From contig DASXYT010000086.1 in the NCBI GenBank assembly GCA_036502345.1, forward strand, positions 1 through 64,000: a stretch of DNA of 64,000 bases, read 5' to 3'. This DNA is from DATEPR01 sp036502345. GTDB taxonomy: Bacteria; Actinomycetota; Actinomycetes; Mycobacteriales; Pseudonocardiaceae. The notes under the pieces are model-generated. The model was not told where the DNA came from. It saw only the letters and a program-made list of their open reading frames with translations, and did no database searches. Positions 8,762 through 16,597 of the stretch are shown here, in pieces (position 1 is the first letter of the stretch; each line of letters opens with the position of its first letter). A program made the translations under genes and the position numbers.

Positions 8762-9943
8762 CTAGCCGCGGTTGAAGTCGAAGTCGGAGATCAGATCGCC
8801 GATCAGCCGGATGCTGGTCATGACGTCGTCGTGTCCGATGCTGCCCATCTGTTGTAGGCACATCATCCTGTCGATGCCCAGGTCCGCGTACGCCTGGAGT
8901 TTGCGGCGACAGGTTTCCGGGCTGCCGACGATCAGTGAGTCCTGCGCGCTGAGCACCGAGAAGATCTCGTCCTCCGGCACGTCCTCGCCCTGCACGATCC
9001 GGCCGATCAGCATTTTTCCCTCGGTGATCGCGTCATCCGCCTCGCCGCGCAGGAACTGGCCGGTCAGACCGCCGCCGTCCGGCTTGCTCAGCAATTCGTT
9101 CTGCAACCGCGTCGTGCTGACGAACTGCGCTGCCGCCTCGAAGAAGGTCAGCGCGGTCACGGTGTACCAGGCCGCCGCGGCCGCGGCACCGTTGCGCATC
9201 GCCTGCTCGTCGGTTTCCGCGCAGTGCACGAACGTGAAGAACGCGACCTGGTTGTTCACGAACGAACCGACCGGCTCGGTGCACTGCTCGGCCGCTGCCC
9301 GGTACAGACCGACCATCCGTCCCGCGCGTTCCAACGACTCCCACATCGTGGTGCCCAGCACGCCGACACCCCGCCGACCCGCCTCCTCGAACGACGACGG
9401 GCTGGCCGCAGGCTGCCACAGCGGCGGATGCGGACTCTGCAGCGGCTTCGGGATGATCGACGCGTCGGTGATCTGGAAGTTGTCGCTCTCGTAGGAGAAC
9501 CGGTCCGACGTCCAGATCTTCGTCACCAGTTCGAACGCCTGCTGGGTCTGCGGGCGGACATCCGCGGCGTCGATGCCGAACAACCGCCATTCCGGGATGG
9601 TCGAACGGGTAAGCCCCAGTTCCAGCCTGCCGCCGGACAGGTGGTCCAGGGTCGCGGCCCGCTCGGCCACCCGGATCGGATGGTTGAACCGGGCAGGCGC
9701 CAGGACGGCGGAATGGCCGAGCCGGATCCTGTTGGTGTGCTGGGAGATCGCGGTGAGCAGCAGTTCCGGCGCCGACGACAGGCTGAACTCCTCGGCGCCG
9801 TGGTGCTCGACCTGCCACCAGCAGCCGTAGCCCAGTTCGTCCGCGAGTTTCGCCTGCTCGATGGCCTGCCGGAACCGGATCTGTTCATGGCCTGGCGACC
9901 ACGGTCGGGGGTTCTGGATCTCGTTGAACAGGTCGATCTTCAT
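8762..9943 (-). CDS. LLM class flavin-dependent oxidoreductase (luciferase-like monooxygenase)
   Basis: A 393-residue TIM-barrel flavoprotein: WQVEHHG near residue 45, the TNRIRLGHSAVLAP strand, AATLDHLSGGRLELGL, and GSPETCRRKLQAYADLGID towards the end are the family's sequence blocks. Members use FMNH2 or F420 with O2; F420 is plausible in an actinomycete but not decided here. GGAGG lies 7 bases before the ATG. It is the most upstream gene of the minus-strand run and is followed 10 bases later by the methyltransferase, so oxygenation followed by methyl transfer or sugar-type oxidation is conceivable. Confidence 0.88.
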   Translation of the reverse strand: MKIDLFNEIQNPRPWSPGHEQIRFRQAIEQAKLADELGYGCWWQVEHHGAEEFSLSSAPELLLTAISQHTNRIRLGHSAVLAPARFNHPIRVAERAATLDHLSGGRLELGLTRSTIPEWRLFGIDAADVRPQTQQAFELVTKIWTSDRFSYESDNFQITDASIIPKPLQSPHPPLWQPAASPSSFEEAGRRGVGVLGTTMWESLERAGRMVGLYRAAAEQCTEPVGSFVNNQVAFFTFVHCAETDEQAMRNGAAAAAAWYTVTALTFFEAAAQFVSTTRLQNELLSKPDGGGLTGQFLRGEADDAITEGKMLIGRIVQGEDVPEDEIFSVLSAQDSLIVGSPETCRRKLQAYADLGIDRMMCLQQMGSIGHDDVMTSIRLIGDLISDFDFNRG

Positions 9944-10006
9944 TGAGGGACCTCCGCCGTCACGCCGACACCCGCCGACCGTCAGTCGCGCTGCGCAATC
10001 AGTCCG

Positions 10007-10549
10007 TTACCAAGCGAATGGCTGAAGCTGTTGGTCCAATGGTGCGTTCGTCATCCGATTGGCCAGCGTCGACATTGTGTAGGTCCCGATGCCGAGCACG
10101 ACCTCGAGCGCGTTCTGGCTGGTGTAGCCCCGCGCGAGGAACGCCTGCCACGATTCGTCACTGACCGCTCCGGTGCTCGCGATGACGTCAAGCGTGAACA
10201 CCCGGATCGCTTCGAGGCGGTCGTCGGCAAGCGGCTTCCCACCCCGCAGTGCGGCAATGAGGTCCGCGCCCGCGTCCAGCGCTGTCAGCCTCGCCGTGTG
10301 CATGGCCACGCAGACGTGGCACTCGTTGCGGGTCGCGATCGTCATGATGACCACCTCGCGGGCGATCGGGTCCAGCGTCGTGGTCTCGAATGCCGCGCTG
10401 AGCTTGAGGAAGCCGTCCAGCAGTTGCGGCACGGCGGCCATCCTGGCGACCGGCGCCGGCAGGTAACCGAGGTGCTTGGTGGTCGCCGCCACGGATCGAC
10501 GGGCGGCGGGCGGGGCGGATTCGAGGGTGTGGTCCGTGAACACGGGCAT
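10007..10549 (-). CDS. Carboxymuconolactone decarboxylase / AhpD-like protein
   Basis: A 180-residue all-helical protein with the AhpD redox motif in TRNECHVCVAMHTARL: two cysteines spaced CxxC followed by a histidine three residues on. These residues give peroxidase or disulfide reductase activity in AhpD-type proteins. The start at 10549 gives a normal-length protein; upstream in-frame codons run into the MarR promoter. It is transcribed divergently from the MarR gene 67 bases away with a perfect inverted repeat between, so regulation by that MarR in response to oxidant or phenolic ligand is likely. Confidence 0.85.
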   Translation of the reverse strand: MPVFTDHTLESAPPAARRSVAATTKHLGYLPAPVARMAAVPQLLDGFLKLSAAFETTTLDPIAREVVIMTIATRNECHVCVAMHTARLTALDAGADLIAALRGGKPLADDRLEAIRVFTLDVIASTGAVSDESWQAFLARGYTSQNALEVVLGIGTYTMSTLANRMTNAPLDQQLQPFAW

Positions 10550-10566
10550 GATGACTGCTCCAGTAG

Positions 10567-10610
10567 ACTCGACAACGTGGTTGACGAAATAGTAAACCGA
10601 GTTGTCGAGT
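10567..10610. promoter_or_regulatory. Divergent promoter with a 10-bp perfect inverted repeat
   Basis: ACTCGACAAC (10567-10576) is mirrored exactly by GTTGTCGAGT (10601-10610), with 24 bases between. One arm lies 18 bases from the AhpD-like start and the other 7 bases before the MarR ATG. A TTGACG hexamer sits in between (10581-10586). The arrangement fits autoregulation by the MarR protein encoded beside it. The same 10-mer recurs at 6969-6978. Confidence 0.55.
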
Positions 10611-10616
10611 TTGCCA

Positions 10617-11081
10617 ATGGCTGAGCAGGGCTCCGGCTTCGAGTTGCCCCTCCTGCTGTTCGCAGGCTTCCGCACGCTCATCGACGCGCTGCACACCGAA
10701 CTGGCCAGGCAGGGCCACCCTGACGTGCGCCCGGCCTACGGCTTCGCCATGCAGGCGATCGGCATCGACGGAGCGACGGCCAGCGAACTGGGCAGGCGCC
10801 TCGGCGTCTCGAAGCAGGCTGCCGGCAAGACCGTGGACCGGCTGGCGGCCCTCGGCTACGCGGAGCGGGTGGACGACGACACGGACGGCCGCCGCAAGCT
10901 GGTCCGGCTCACCCCACGCGGGATCGACTCACTGGTCAGGTCGGCCGAGATCTTCGACCAGCTACGCGCACAGTGGGCGGCGACCCTGGGCCAGAACCGG
11001 TTGGCCAGCATGGAGAACGACCTGCGCACGGTGGTGCCGACCGACGGCTTCCGCCTCGACGTCGCAGGCTGGTTCGGCTGA
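10617..11081 (+). CDS. MarR family transcriptional regulator
   Basis: A 154-residue winged-helix protein. The recognition-helix region reads GATASELGRRLGVSKQAAGKTVDRLAALGYAERVDDDTDGRRKLVRLT, where the DGRRKLV wing is diagnostic of MarR. It binds DNA as a dimer and usually represses a neighbouring divergent gene until a phenolic or oxidant ligand releases it. I chose the ATG at 10617; a TTG 15 bases upstream would place the start inside the inverted repeat. The likely target is the AhpD-like gene. Confidence 0.88.
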   Translation: MAEQGSGFELPLLLFAGFRTLIDALHTELARQGHPDVRPAYGFAMQAIGIDGATASELGRRLGVSKQAAGKTVDRLAALGYAERVDDDTDGRRKLVRLTPRGIDSLVRSAEIFDQLRAQWAATLGQNRLASMENDLRTVVPTDGFRLDVAGWFG

Positions 11082-11090
11082 GGCACCGCC

Positions 11091-12707
11091 TCAGCGTTCC
11101 GCCACCGTCACCGTGACCGGCTCGGCGACGGACGTCTCGTCGATGTCCGACGTGCGCACCGTGATCACCAACTGCCACGAGCCCGCTATCGAGATGTCCT
11201 TGACCGCCGACCGGTACGTGCCCATGCCGACGTGCTGCACGGTGGCCCACAACGGACTGAACTCACGGGCGGGCAGAACGAACTCCACGTCCAACTCGGC
11301 CACGTCCATCCGCCACCCGTGCGGGTTGAGCACGGTGACCGACACGACGTCCGGGCCGGTGGTCAGCGGCCGGAACTTCACCTTCAACGTGCCGGCACCG
11401 CGTGGCCCCCCGGTGTCGAACGCGATCGTGTTGTAGTCCGGTGTGGACGGTAAGGCGGGGAGATGTGTCCGCGCGGGCTGGGTGTTGACCAGGGCGGCGG
11501 TCAACGCGAGCACGACAACGGCACCAGCCGTCTCGGCAACGACGGCGTACCGAGGTGAGGCCGCCCGGGACCGGACCCAGCGCCGGGACAGCCACACCGC
11601 GCCGAGCAACCCCGCGACAGCGGCGATCTTGAGCAGCAGCAGCCGGCCGTACTCGGTGTCCACGAACGCGAGCCAGCCGCCCAACTGCCGCCAACTCTGG
11701 TACGTCCCCGTCAGCACGAGCACGGCAACGCAGGCAAATGCGGGCCGGGAGAACCGTTGCACCGCCTCGGCGGGTGGCTTCGCCTGCCACAACACGACAA
11801 GACCGCCGAGCCAGAGGCCCATCGCGGCCAGGTGCAGCGCGTCCACCGGCAGTGCCAGAGCCGACTGCGATCCGCTGATCAGGTGCCCGGAGATCGACCA
11901 TGTGACCGCCAACCCGGTGCCCAGCGCGGCGCACACCCAGCCGAGCACCGCCCGCCGCCGGGCCGCCAGCACCTCGCTGAGCAGCGGTACGGCGATGGCC
12001 AGCAGCGACACCCGCAGCGCGAGACCGGTCCCCAGCGGCAGGGCCATGGTGGACGCGAAGAGGTCGGTGTCCAACAGGTGGCCCAGCCCGACCCCGGCAC
12101 CGTAGGGCCCCTGCAGCAGCGCGTCGGCGACGGTGGACAGCAGCAACACCGGCCACGAGCCCCAGATCAGCCTGCGTATCCGCCGCTCCGCGGCACCCTC
12201 CGGCCAGCACAGCAGCACGAAGCCGACCGCACCGAACAGCAGTGCGAAACTCGCGTAGCCGAGGACCCGGCTGGTCCAGTACAGGACGCCGACCGTCGTG
12301 CTGCCCGCCGGTGGCAGGGCGACCGCCGCGGTGCTGGACGGATGCCCGACGGAGAACGTGAATACCCCGGACACCGGGCTCGAATCGGCCGACACCACGC
12401 GCCACGCCACGGTGTAGGTGCCGTCGGCCGTGGACGTGACCGCGACGCCGACGGTGTCCGCCCGGCCGGTGATGTGGCCCGCCCTGCCGTTGTCCACGGC
12501 CGAGCCGTCCGGTGCCAGCACCCGCACGCCGCCCGCCGTGACCTGCACGCGCTCGCCGAAGGTCAACGTCACGTGGCCGGGCACCGAGGCCAGCACCCCG
12601 AGCGATCCGGGCTGGGTGGAGATCAACTGAGCGTGTGCCGATGCCGGGCCCGCGCTCGCGAACAACGCCACGAGGACGCCGACCAGCACCAGCAGGGTGG
12701 CTCTCAT
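11091..12707 (-). CDS. CopC-CopD fusion copper transport/resistance membrane protein (YcnJ-like)
   Basis: A 538-residue protein. The signal peptide ends at ASAHA, leaving a mature N-terminal histidine, the copper ligand of CopC. The CopC beta-barrel (HAQLISTQPGSL ... LTFGERVQV ... VVSADSSPVSGVFTFSVG) is followed by about eight membrane helices of a CopD domain and a roughly 100-residue external beta domain at the C terminus. It likely binds copper outside and moves it across the membrane. Its ATG overlaps the TGA of the YcnI-like gene by four bases, the usual ycnI-ycnJ order. Confidence 0.9.
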   Translation of the reverse strand: MRATLLVLVGVLVALFASAGPASAHAQLISTQPGSLGVLASVPGHVTLTFGERVQVTAGGVRVLAPDGSAVDNGRAGHITGRADTVGVAVTSTADGTYTVAWRVVSADSSPVSGVFTFSVGHPSSTAAVALPPAGSTTVGVLYWTSRVLGYASFALLFGAVGFVLLCWPEGAAERRIRRLIWGSWPVLLLSTVADALLQGPYGAGVGLGHLLDTDLFASTMALPLGTGLALRVSLLAIAVPLLSEVLAARRRAVLGWVCAALGTGLAVTWSISGHLISGSQSALALPVDALHLAAMGLWLGGLVVLWQAKPPAEAVQRFSRPAFACVAVLVLTGTYQSWRQLGGWLAFVDTEYGRLLLLKIAAVAGLLGAVWLSRRWVRSRAASPRYAVVAETAGAVVVLALTAALVNTQPARTHLPALPSTPDYNTIAFDTGGPRGAGTLKVKFRPLTTGPDVVSVTVLNPHGWRMDVAELDVEFVLPAREFSPLWATVQHVGMGTYRSAVKDISIAGSWQLVITVRTSDIDETSVAEPVTVTVAER

Positions 12708-13393
12708 CTTCGGCTGCGGGTGCGCCGCAGCGCGATGGCCGCCAGCACGCAGGCGACCAGGCCGACGAGAACACTGATGACCTCGACCGGGAACTCGGTC
12801 GGTCCGTACGGCGACGGATCGGCCGTGTCCAGATTGGTCGATGCCGAGCGCAACAGCGGATCGTCGCTCAGCAGTGTCACGGTCGGCGCGGGATGCTCGG
12901 GCGCCGCCACGCCCGGCGTCGGGGTGTCGATCCAGCGCACCACGTCACCGTTGCTGTAGGTCTGGATCGCCTTGAACACCAGCCGGTCGGTGTTGGTGGG
13001 CAGCGGGCCGAGCGACACCGTGAAGTCCTCGAAGTTGTCCGGCGCGATCTTGCCGCCGGACCAGATGATCCGCGACACCGCCTCGGTGACCGGGCCGTCG
13101 TCGGACATCAGCGGTTTGGTGAGCTTGACCTTGTCGACCTGGATGTGCCAGCCGGGCAGTGTTTTCGCCACCACGGATGCGATCGGGTGAGCGGCCGGGA
13201 ACGCGATCTCCAGTTCCGTGGTGTTGGCGGAGGTCTCCTCGTTGGGCACCTGGAAGGAGATGTCCGCCATGCTGCCCTGGGTCGCGATGTTCGGCGTGGC
13301 CACGACGTGTGCGGATGCGGTCCCGATGCCGGCCACCAGGCCGCCGACCACGACCGCGCCCACCGCGATGACCTTGCCTAACAAGTATTCCAT
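12704..13393 (-). CDS. YcnI-like DUF1775 copper-associated membrane protein
   Basis: A 229-residue protein with a signal peptide cut after TASA, leaving mature HVVATPN, so the mature N-terminal histidine that binds copper in YcnI is present. The DUF1775 beta-sandwich follows (ADISFQVPNEE, TTELEIAFP, WHIQV, ISRIIWSGGKI). One C-terminal transmembrane helix with an RRTRSRR tail anchors it. It is the first gene of a two-gene operon with the CopCD fusion. It is expected to hold or deliver Cu(II) at the outer face. Confidence 0.9.
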   Translation of the reverse strand: MEYLLGKVIAVGAVVVGGLVAGIGTASAHVVATPNIATQGSMADISFQVPNEETSANTTELEIAFPAAHPIASVVAKTLPGWHIQVDKVKLTKPLMSDDGPVTEAVSRIIWSGGKIAPDNFEDFTVSLGPLPTNTDRLVFKAIQTYSNGDVVRWIDTPTPGVAAPEHPAPTVTLLSDDPLLRSASTNLDTADPSPYGPTEFPVEVISVLVGLVACVLAAIALRRTRSRR

Positions 13394-13507
13394 TATCTAC
13401 CCCATTTGTCTGGGCAGGACCGGGGTCGTGCTGCTCGTCGGAAAAATACCTTTACCACATGTGCACAGATATAAGTAGAAACCCTTGGGGGGTGTCGACT
13501 CCCGGCC
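13394..13507 (-). promoter_or_regulatory. Promoter region of the copper operon
   Basis: This 114-base AT-richer gap lies between the XRE-cupin stop and the YcnI start. It contains ACCC-ttggg-GGGT (13481-13493), a short imperfect G/C palindrome of the type bound by CsoR copper repressors, and an AT-rich stretch (13460-13480) on the YcnI side. No csoR gene is in the window. The assignment is tentative. Confidence 0.3.
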
Positions 13508-14086
13508 TCACGAAGCCGGGTGCAGATGGGTGCGCTGGCCGTCGTGGTCGAAGACGCACAGCACCTCCGCAGGCCCTTCGTGCGCGCCGAACGCGTGCGG
13601 AATCATCGTGGAGAACGCAGCGGCCTGGCCCGTTTCCACCAGGATGGTCCGCTCCCCCAACAGCAGCACGACGGTGCCGGACAGCACGGTGAACCAGTCC
13701 TTGCCAGGATGCACCTTCAATTCGGTGGTGCCGCGCACGGGTGCCGGTCTGGTGATCCGCATCTTGGCAACGGAGATGCCGAGCGGCCCTGGTTCCCTGG
13801 TCAGCATCCACGTGGTCATGCCTCGGGCCTCGTCCCGCCTCGGCCGGATCACCACGTCCTCGTCGTCGACGGACTCGACCAGTTGGTCGAGGGTGCTGCC
13901 CAGCGCCCTGGCGATCGGGGCGAGTTGGTCCAGCGCGATCCGCCGGTGGCCGGTCTCGATCCGGCTCAGCGTGGACGGGCTCAGGTAGCAGCGGGCGGCC
14001 AGGTCGTCCAGCGACCAGCCCTTGGCCACCCGGAGCCCCCTGATCCGCTGGCGGACCAGGCTGTCCAACATCCCGTCTTGCGTCAT
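13508..14086 (-). CDS. XRE family regulator with C-terminal cupin domain
   Basis: A 192-residue protein. Residues about 10-65 form an HTH_3 domain (IRGLRVAKGWSLDDLAARC, STLSRIETGHRRI) and residues 105-185 a cupin barrel (HPGKDWFTVLSGTVVLLLGER, then VFDHDGQRTHLHP), the usual layout of ligand-sensing XRE-cupin repressors. The ATG at 14086 is the centre of a 17-bp palindrome, suggesting it represses itself. An upstream TTG at 14092 would add two residues. The methyltransferase gene starting divergently at 14123 is the probable co-target. Confidence 0.88.
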   Translation of the reverse strand: MTQDGMLDSLVRQRIRGLRVAKGWSLDDLAARCYLSPSTLSRIETGHRRIALDQLAPIARALGSTLDQLVESVDDEDVVIRPRRDEARGMTTWMLTREPGPLGISVAKMRITRPAPVRGTTELKVHPGKDWFTVLSGTVVLLLGERTILVETGQAAAFSTMIPHAFGAHEGPAEVLCVFDHDGQRTHLHPAS

Positions 14087-14093
14087 ACGCAAG
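14077..14093. promoter_or_regulatory. Palindrome over the XRE-cupin start codon
   Basis: CTTGCGT-cat-ACGCAAG is a perfect 7-bp inverted repeat whose 3-base spacer is the regulator's own start codon, 30 bases before the divergent methyltransferase start. XRE dimers bind such short dyads. Binding here would block its own translation region and promoter and possibly the divergent gene. Confidence 0.55.
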
Positions 14094-14122
14094 AGTCTAT
14101 GCCATCAGCGCAAGGTGCCCGT

Positions 14123-14971
14123 ATGGTCGAGCACATGGCGAACCACCAACACCAGCACGCCGCCGACCAGGACTGGTCGGCCATGATCGAACTCCTGGAC
14201 CTGGACGGCGAGGTGCTGCACGAGTACCTGGCCGACGCGACGTCGTGGGTCCGCCAACTGTCCGACGGCCACCCCCGGGACCGGATCGTGGACCTGGGCA
14301 GCGGTACCGGAACCGGCGCCATCGCCCTGGCCCAGCGGTTCGAGGGCGCCGAGGTCATCGCCGTGGACGCGGCCGCGCCGGTACTGGAACGGCTGCGGGT
14401 CAAGGCCGTCGATCTCGGCCTGGCCGAGCGGGTGCGGACCGTGGTGGCCGACCTGGACGCCGGCTGGCCCGCGATCGACGACGTGGACGTGGTGTGGGCG
14501 TCCAACTCCATGCACCACATGGCGGATCCCGATCGCGTCCTCGCCGACATCCACGACGCGCTGCGCCCCGGCGGGCTGCTGGTGGTGGCCGAGATGGAGT
14601 CGTTCCCGCGCTTCCTGCCGGACAACGTCGGCGACGGGCTCGAAGCACGCTGCCATGCCACCGCCGCCGAACAGACTCGCCACGAACTACCGCATCTCGG
14701 CGGCGACTGGGGTGCCATGGCGGCCAAGGCGGGCTTCACCATCGAGGCCCAGCGGACGTTCACCGTCGACCTGACGCCACCGCTGCCCGACGCCACCGGC
14801 CGCTTCGCGCAGGAATCCCTGCGCCGGATGCGGCAGCACCTGGCCGAGAGCCTGACCTCCGACGACCTGGCCACGCTCGACGCCCTGATCGACGGGCCGG
14901 ACAGCGTGCTGCACCGCACCGACCTGAGTGTGCGCACGGCGAGGACCCTGTGGGCGGGCCGGCGGTCGTGA
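14123..14971 (+). CDS. Class I SAM-dependent methyltransferase
   Basis: A 282-residue protein with motif I IVDLGSGTGTGAIALA, acidic loop IAVDAA, motif WASNSMHHM and LRPGGLLVVAEME, i.e. a Methyltransf_25/12-type fold. The N-terminal helix is histidine-rich (ANHQHQHAADQDW), which could be chance or metal-related. AAGGTG lies 6 bases before the chosen ATG; nearby ATGs at 14099 and 14135 are alternatives. It is divergent from the XRE-cupin gene, 36 bases apart, so likely its regulated target. The acceptor is unknown. Confidence 0.82.
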   Translation: MVEHMANHQHQHAADQDWSAMIELLDLDGEVLHEYLADATSWVRQLSDGHPRDRIVDLGSGTGTGAIALAQRFEGAEVIAVDAAAPVLERLRVKAVDLGLAERVRTVVADLDAGWPAIDDVDVVWASNSMHHMADPDRVLADIHDALRPGGLLVVAEMESFPRFLPDNVGDGLEARCHATAAEQTRHELPHLGGDWGAMAAKAGFTIEAQRTFTVDLTPPLPDATGRFAQESLRRMRQHLAESLTSDDLATLDALIDGPDSVLHRTDLSVRTARTLWAGRRS

Positions 14972-14972
14972 G

Positions 14973-15896
14973 TTAGGCGCGCCTCGGGACGGAAATGGAC
15001 GGCACCGGGCCGAACGACGGCGAGACGGCGAACGCCGTGTCGGAGTGGAGCTCGTCGGGCGCCAGGCCACGGTCGATACCGTGCGGCACAACGGTTTGGC
15101 CCGGCTCCAGGGCAAGCTTCCTACCGTTGAGGTAGACGTCGATCATGTCCGGCTCGAACGACACCATGTCGGCCACCTTGGCCACCTCGGGCCACGCCTC
15201 CGGGTAGGACCACGCCGCCCGACCGCGCTGGCCGATCTCGTAGTAGCTGGCCAAACCCTTGTACGGGCAGAACGTCTGGCCGTCGACCGGGGTCAGCGCC
15301 GACTCGTCGACATCCGAACGCGGCACGTACCAGCGGGGTGCGAAGCCCGACTCGTAGAGCACCACCGGGCGCCGGGTCTCGGCGATCACGCGATCCCCGT
15401 CCCGCACCACGAGGTGACGGGACGTCTGCCGGATGTCGTTGCGGTGGTACAGGTCCGCCGCGTGCCCCACGATGCGCTCGTCCTCCTCGTAGAAGGCTTC
15501 CATCGCGCGCCAGGCGAACGCCACCCTGTCCCACAGCACGGCCGCGTACTCCGGCAGGTCCGTGAACCGCCAGGCGGCCCGGTTGGCCTGCTGCTCGCCG
15601 GCGTGGACGCTGAACCACGCGGTCGCCCCGAGGTCACGGTGGTCCGTCGTGTGGCTCTCCGCAGTGAGGACGCCGTCACCGACGTCGGCGAGCGGGAAGA
15701 ACGCCACCGGGTAGCGGCCGGGTTCGTGCAGCAGGACCACGTCCTCGCTGTCGGCCACCCACTCGCCACCGAACCGCACGCGCATCCGCCGCCGCAGCGG
15801 CTCGGCGAACAGCAGTCGCTCCGGCAACGGCTCCGCCGTCAGGAACTGCCCAACCGACCTGGTCGACAACGGTCCCTGCTGCCATGCAAGACCCAA
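14973..15896 (-). CDS. DUF427 domain protein (two tandem DUF427 domains)
   Basis: A 307-residue protein carrying two copies of the DUF427 beta fold, the first around residues 35-120 and the second around 145-250. The second has the hallmark pattern VVLYESGFAPRWYVPRSDV ... TFCPYKGLASYYE. Function is unknown; these proteins are common in Actinobacteria. A TTG start is chosen because GGAGG is exactly 8 bases upstream; further upstream codons run into the divergent regulator's promoter. It faces the CGNR regulator across a 77-base palindromic region. Confidence 0.82.
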   Translation of the reverse strand: MGLAWQQGPLSTRSVGQFLTAEPLPERLLFAEPLRRRMRVRFGGEWVADSEDVVLLHEPGRYPVAFFPLADVGDGVLTAESHTTDHRDLGATAWFSVHAGEQQANRAAWRFTDLPEYAAVLWDRVAFAWRAMEAFYEEDERIVGHAADLYHRNDIRQTSRHLVVRDGDRVIAETRRPVVLYESGFAPRWYVPRSDVDESALTPVDGQTFCPYKGLASYYEIGQRGRAAWSYPEAWPEVAKVADMVSFEPDMIDVYLNGRKLALEPGQTVVPHGIDRGLAPDELHSDTAFAVSPSFGPVPSISVPRRA

Positions 15897-15900
15897 CGGT

Positions 15901-15981
15901 CCCACCTCCTTGGCTAATGCGTAATATGACAATACATGCATTAGTCAGCTACATGCAAGAGGAGGTGGGCGCTGTGACTAA
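15901..15981. promoter_or_regulatory. Mirror-image divergent promoter between DUF427 and CGNR genes
   Basis: The region is built of nested inverted repeats: CCCACCTCCT (15901-15910) against AGGAGGTGGG (15960-15969), which are the two ribosome binding sites; CTAATGC (15914-15920) against GCATTAG (15938-15944); and TTAGTCA (15941-15947) against TGACTAA (15975-15981), the last overlapping the CGNR start codon. AT-rich sequence between the arms (15921-15935) may hold both -10 boxes. Autoregulation by the CGNR protein is likely. Confidence 0.55.
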
Positions 15982-16597
15982 CGGGTATGGTGCCGTCATG
16001 GACATTCAGCCGGCGCTGGCCGACGTGCAGCGGGCAGGCTTTCCGATGGGCGGCGAACCGCTGATCGCGCTGGACCTGGTGGACACCGTCGTCCTGGTCA
16101 CCACACCGTCCACCGACCTGATCGGTGCGCAGGCCAGGATGGCCGAGTGGTGGGAGCTCCAGGCGCCTCGGCTACCGGTCGGTCCCACGCCGGACCCGGC
16201 CGCCACCCGCAGGCTGCGGGCCGCCATCCGAGACCTGTTCGACGCCCACCTCGAACACCGGGTGCCGCAGTCCACCTCGATCGGCGACGTGAACGCGGCC
16301 GCCGCCGGTGCACCGACCAGCCCTCAGCTGACCGGGTTCGCCGACGGCAACCCGCAGGTCGAGACCCGATGGCACACCGAACTCGGTGGCAACGCGTCGC
16401 TGGCGGTGATCGCTCGCGAGGCGATCGACCTGCTGGCCGGCCCGGACCGCATGGCCCGGTTGCGCCGCTGCGCCAACCCGGCCTGCTCGATGCTGTTCCT
16501 GGCCGAGAACAAGCGGCGCCAGTGGTGCACCGCCAACATCTGCGGCAACCGCACCCGCGTCGCCCGGCACTACGAGCGCACCCATGCCGACCGGTAA
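15974..16597 (+). CDS. CGNR zinc finger transcriptional regulator (ABATE domain)
   Basis: A 207-residue protein: an N-terminal ABATE/DUF1470 helical domain (FPMGGEPLIALDLVDTVVL ... LRAAIRDLF) and a C-terminal CGNR zinc finger whose cysteines are in CANPACSMLFL and WCTANICGNR, ending with VARHYERTH. The finger likely binds DNA and the N-terminal domain a small ligand. GTG start at 15974 with GGAGG 8 bases before it, the same spacing as the divergent DUF427 gene. Its 3' end overlaps the next gene by 14 bases. Confidence 0.87.
   Translation: MTNGYGAVMDIQPALADVQRAGFPMGGEPLIALDLVDTVVLVTTPSTDLIGAQARMAEWWELQAPRLPVGPTPDPAATRRLRAAIRDLFDAHLEHRVPQSTSIGDVNAAAAGAPTSPQLTGFADGNPQVETRWHTELGGNASLAVIAREAIDLLAGPDRMARLRRCANPACSMLFLAENKRRQWCTANICGNRTRVARHYERTHADR

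Noticed and set aside
10602..10616. TTG start for the MarR gene inside the inverted repeat
   Set aside because: The ATG at 10617 gives a normal MarR N terminus and leaves the operator non-coding.
13481..13493. Definite CsoR operator for the copper operon
   Set aside because: Only an imperfect short G/C dyad; no csoR gene seen. Kept as a low-confidence promoter note only.
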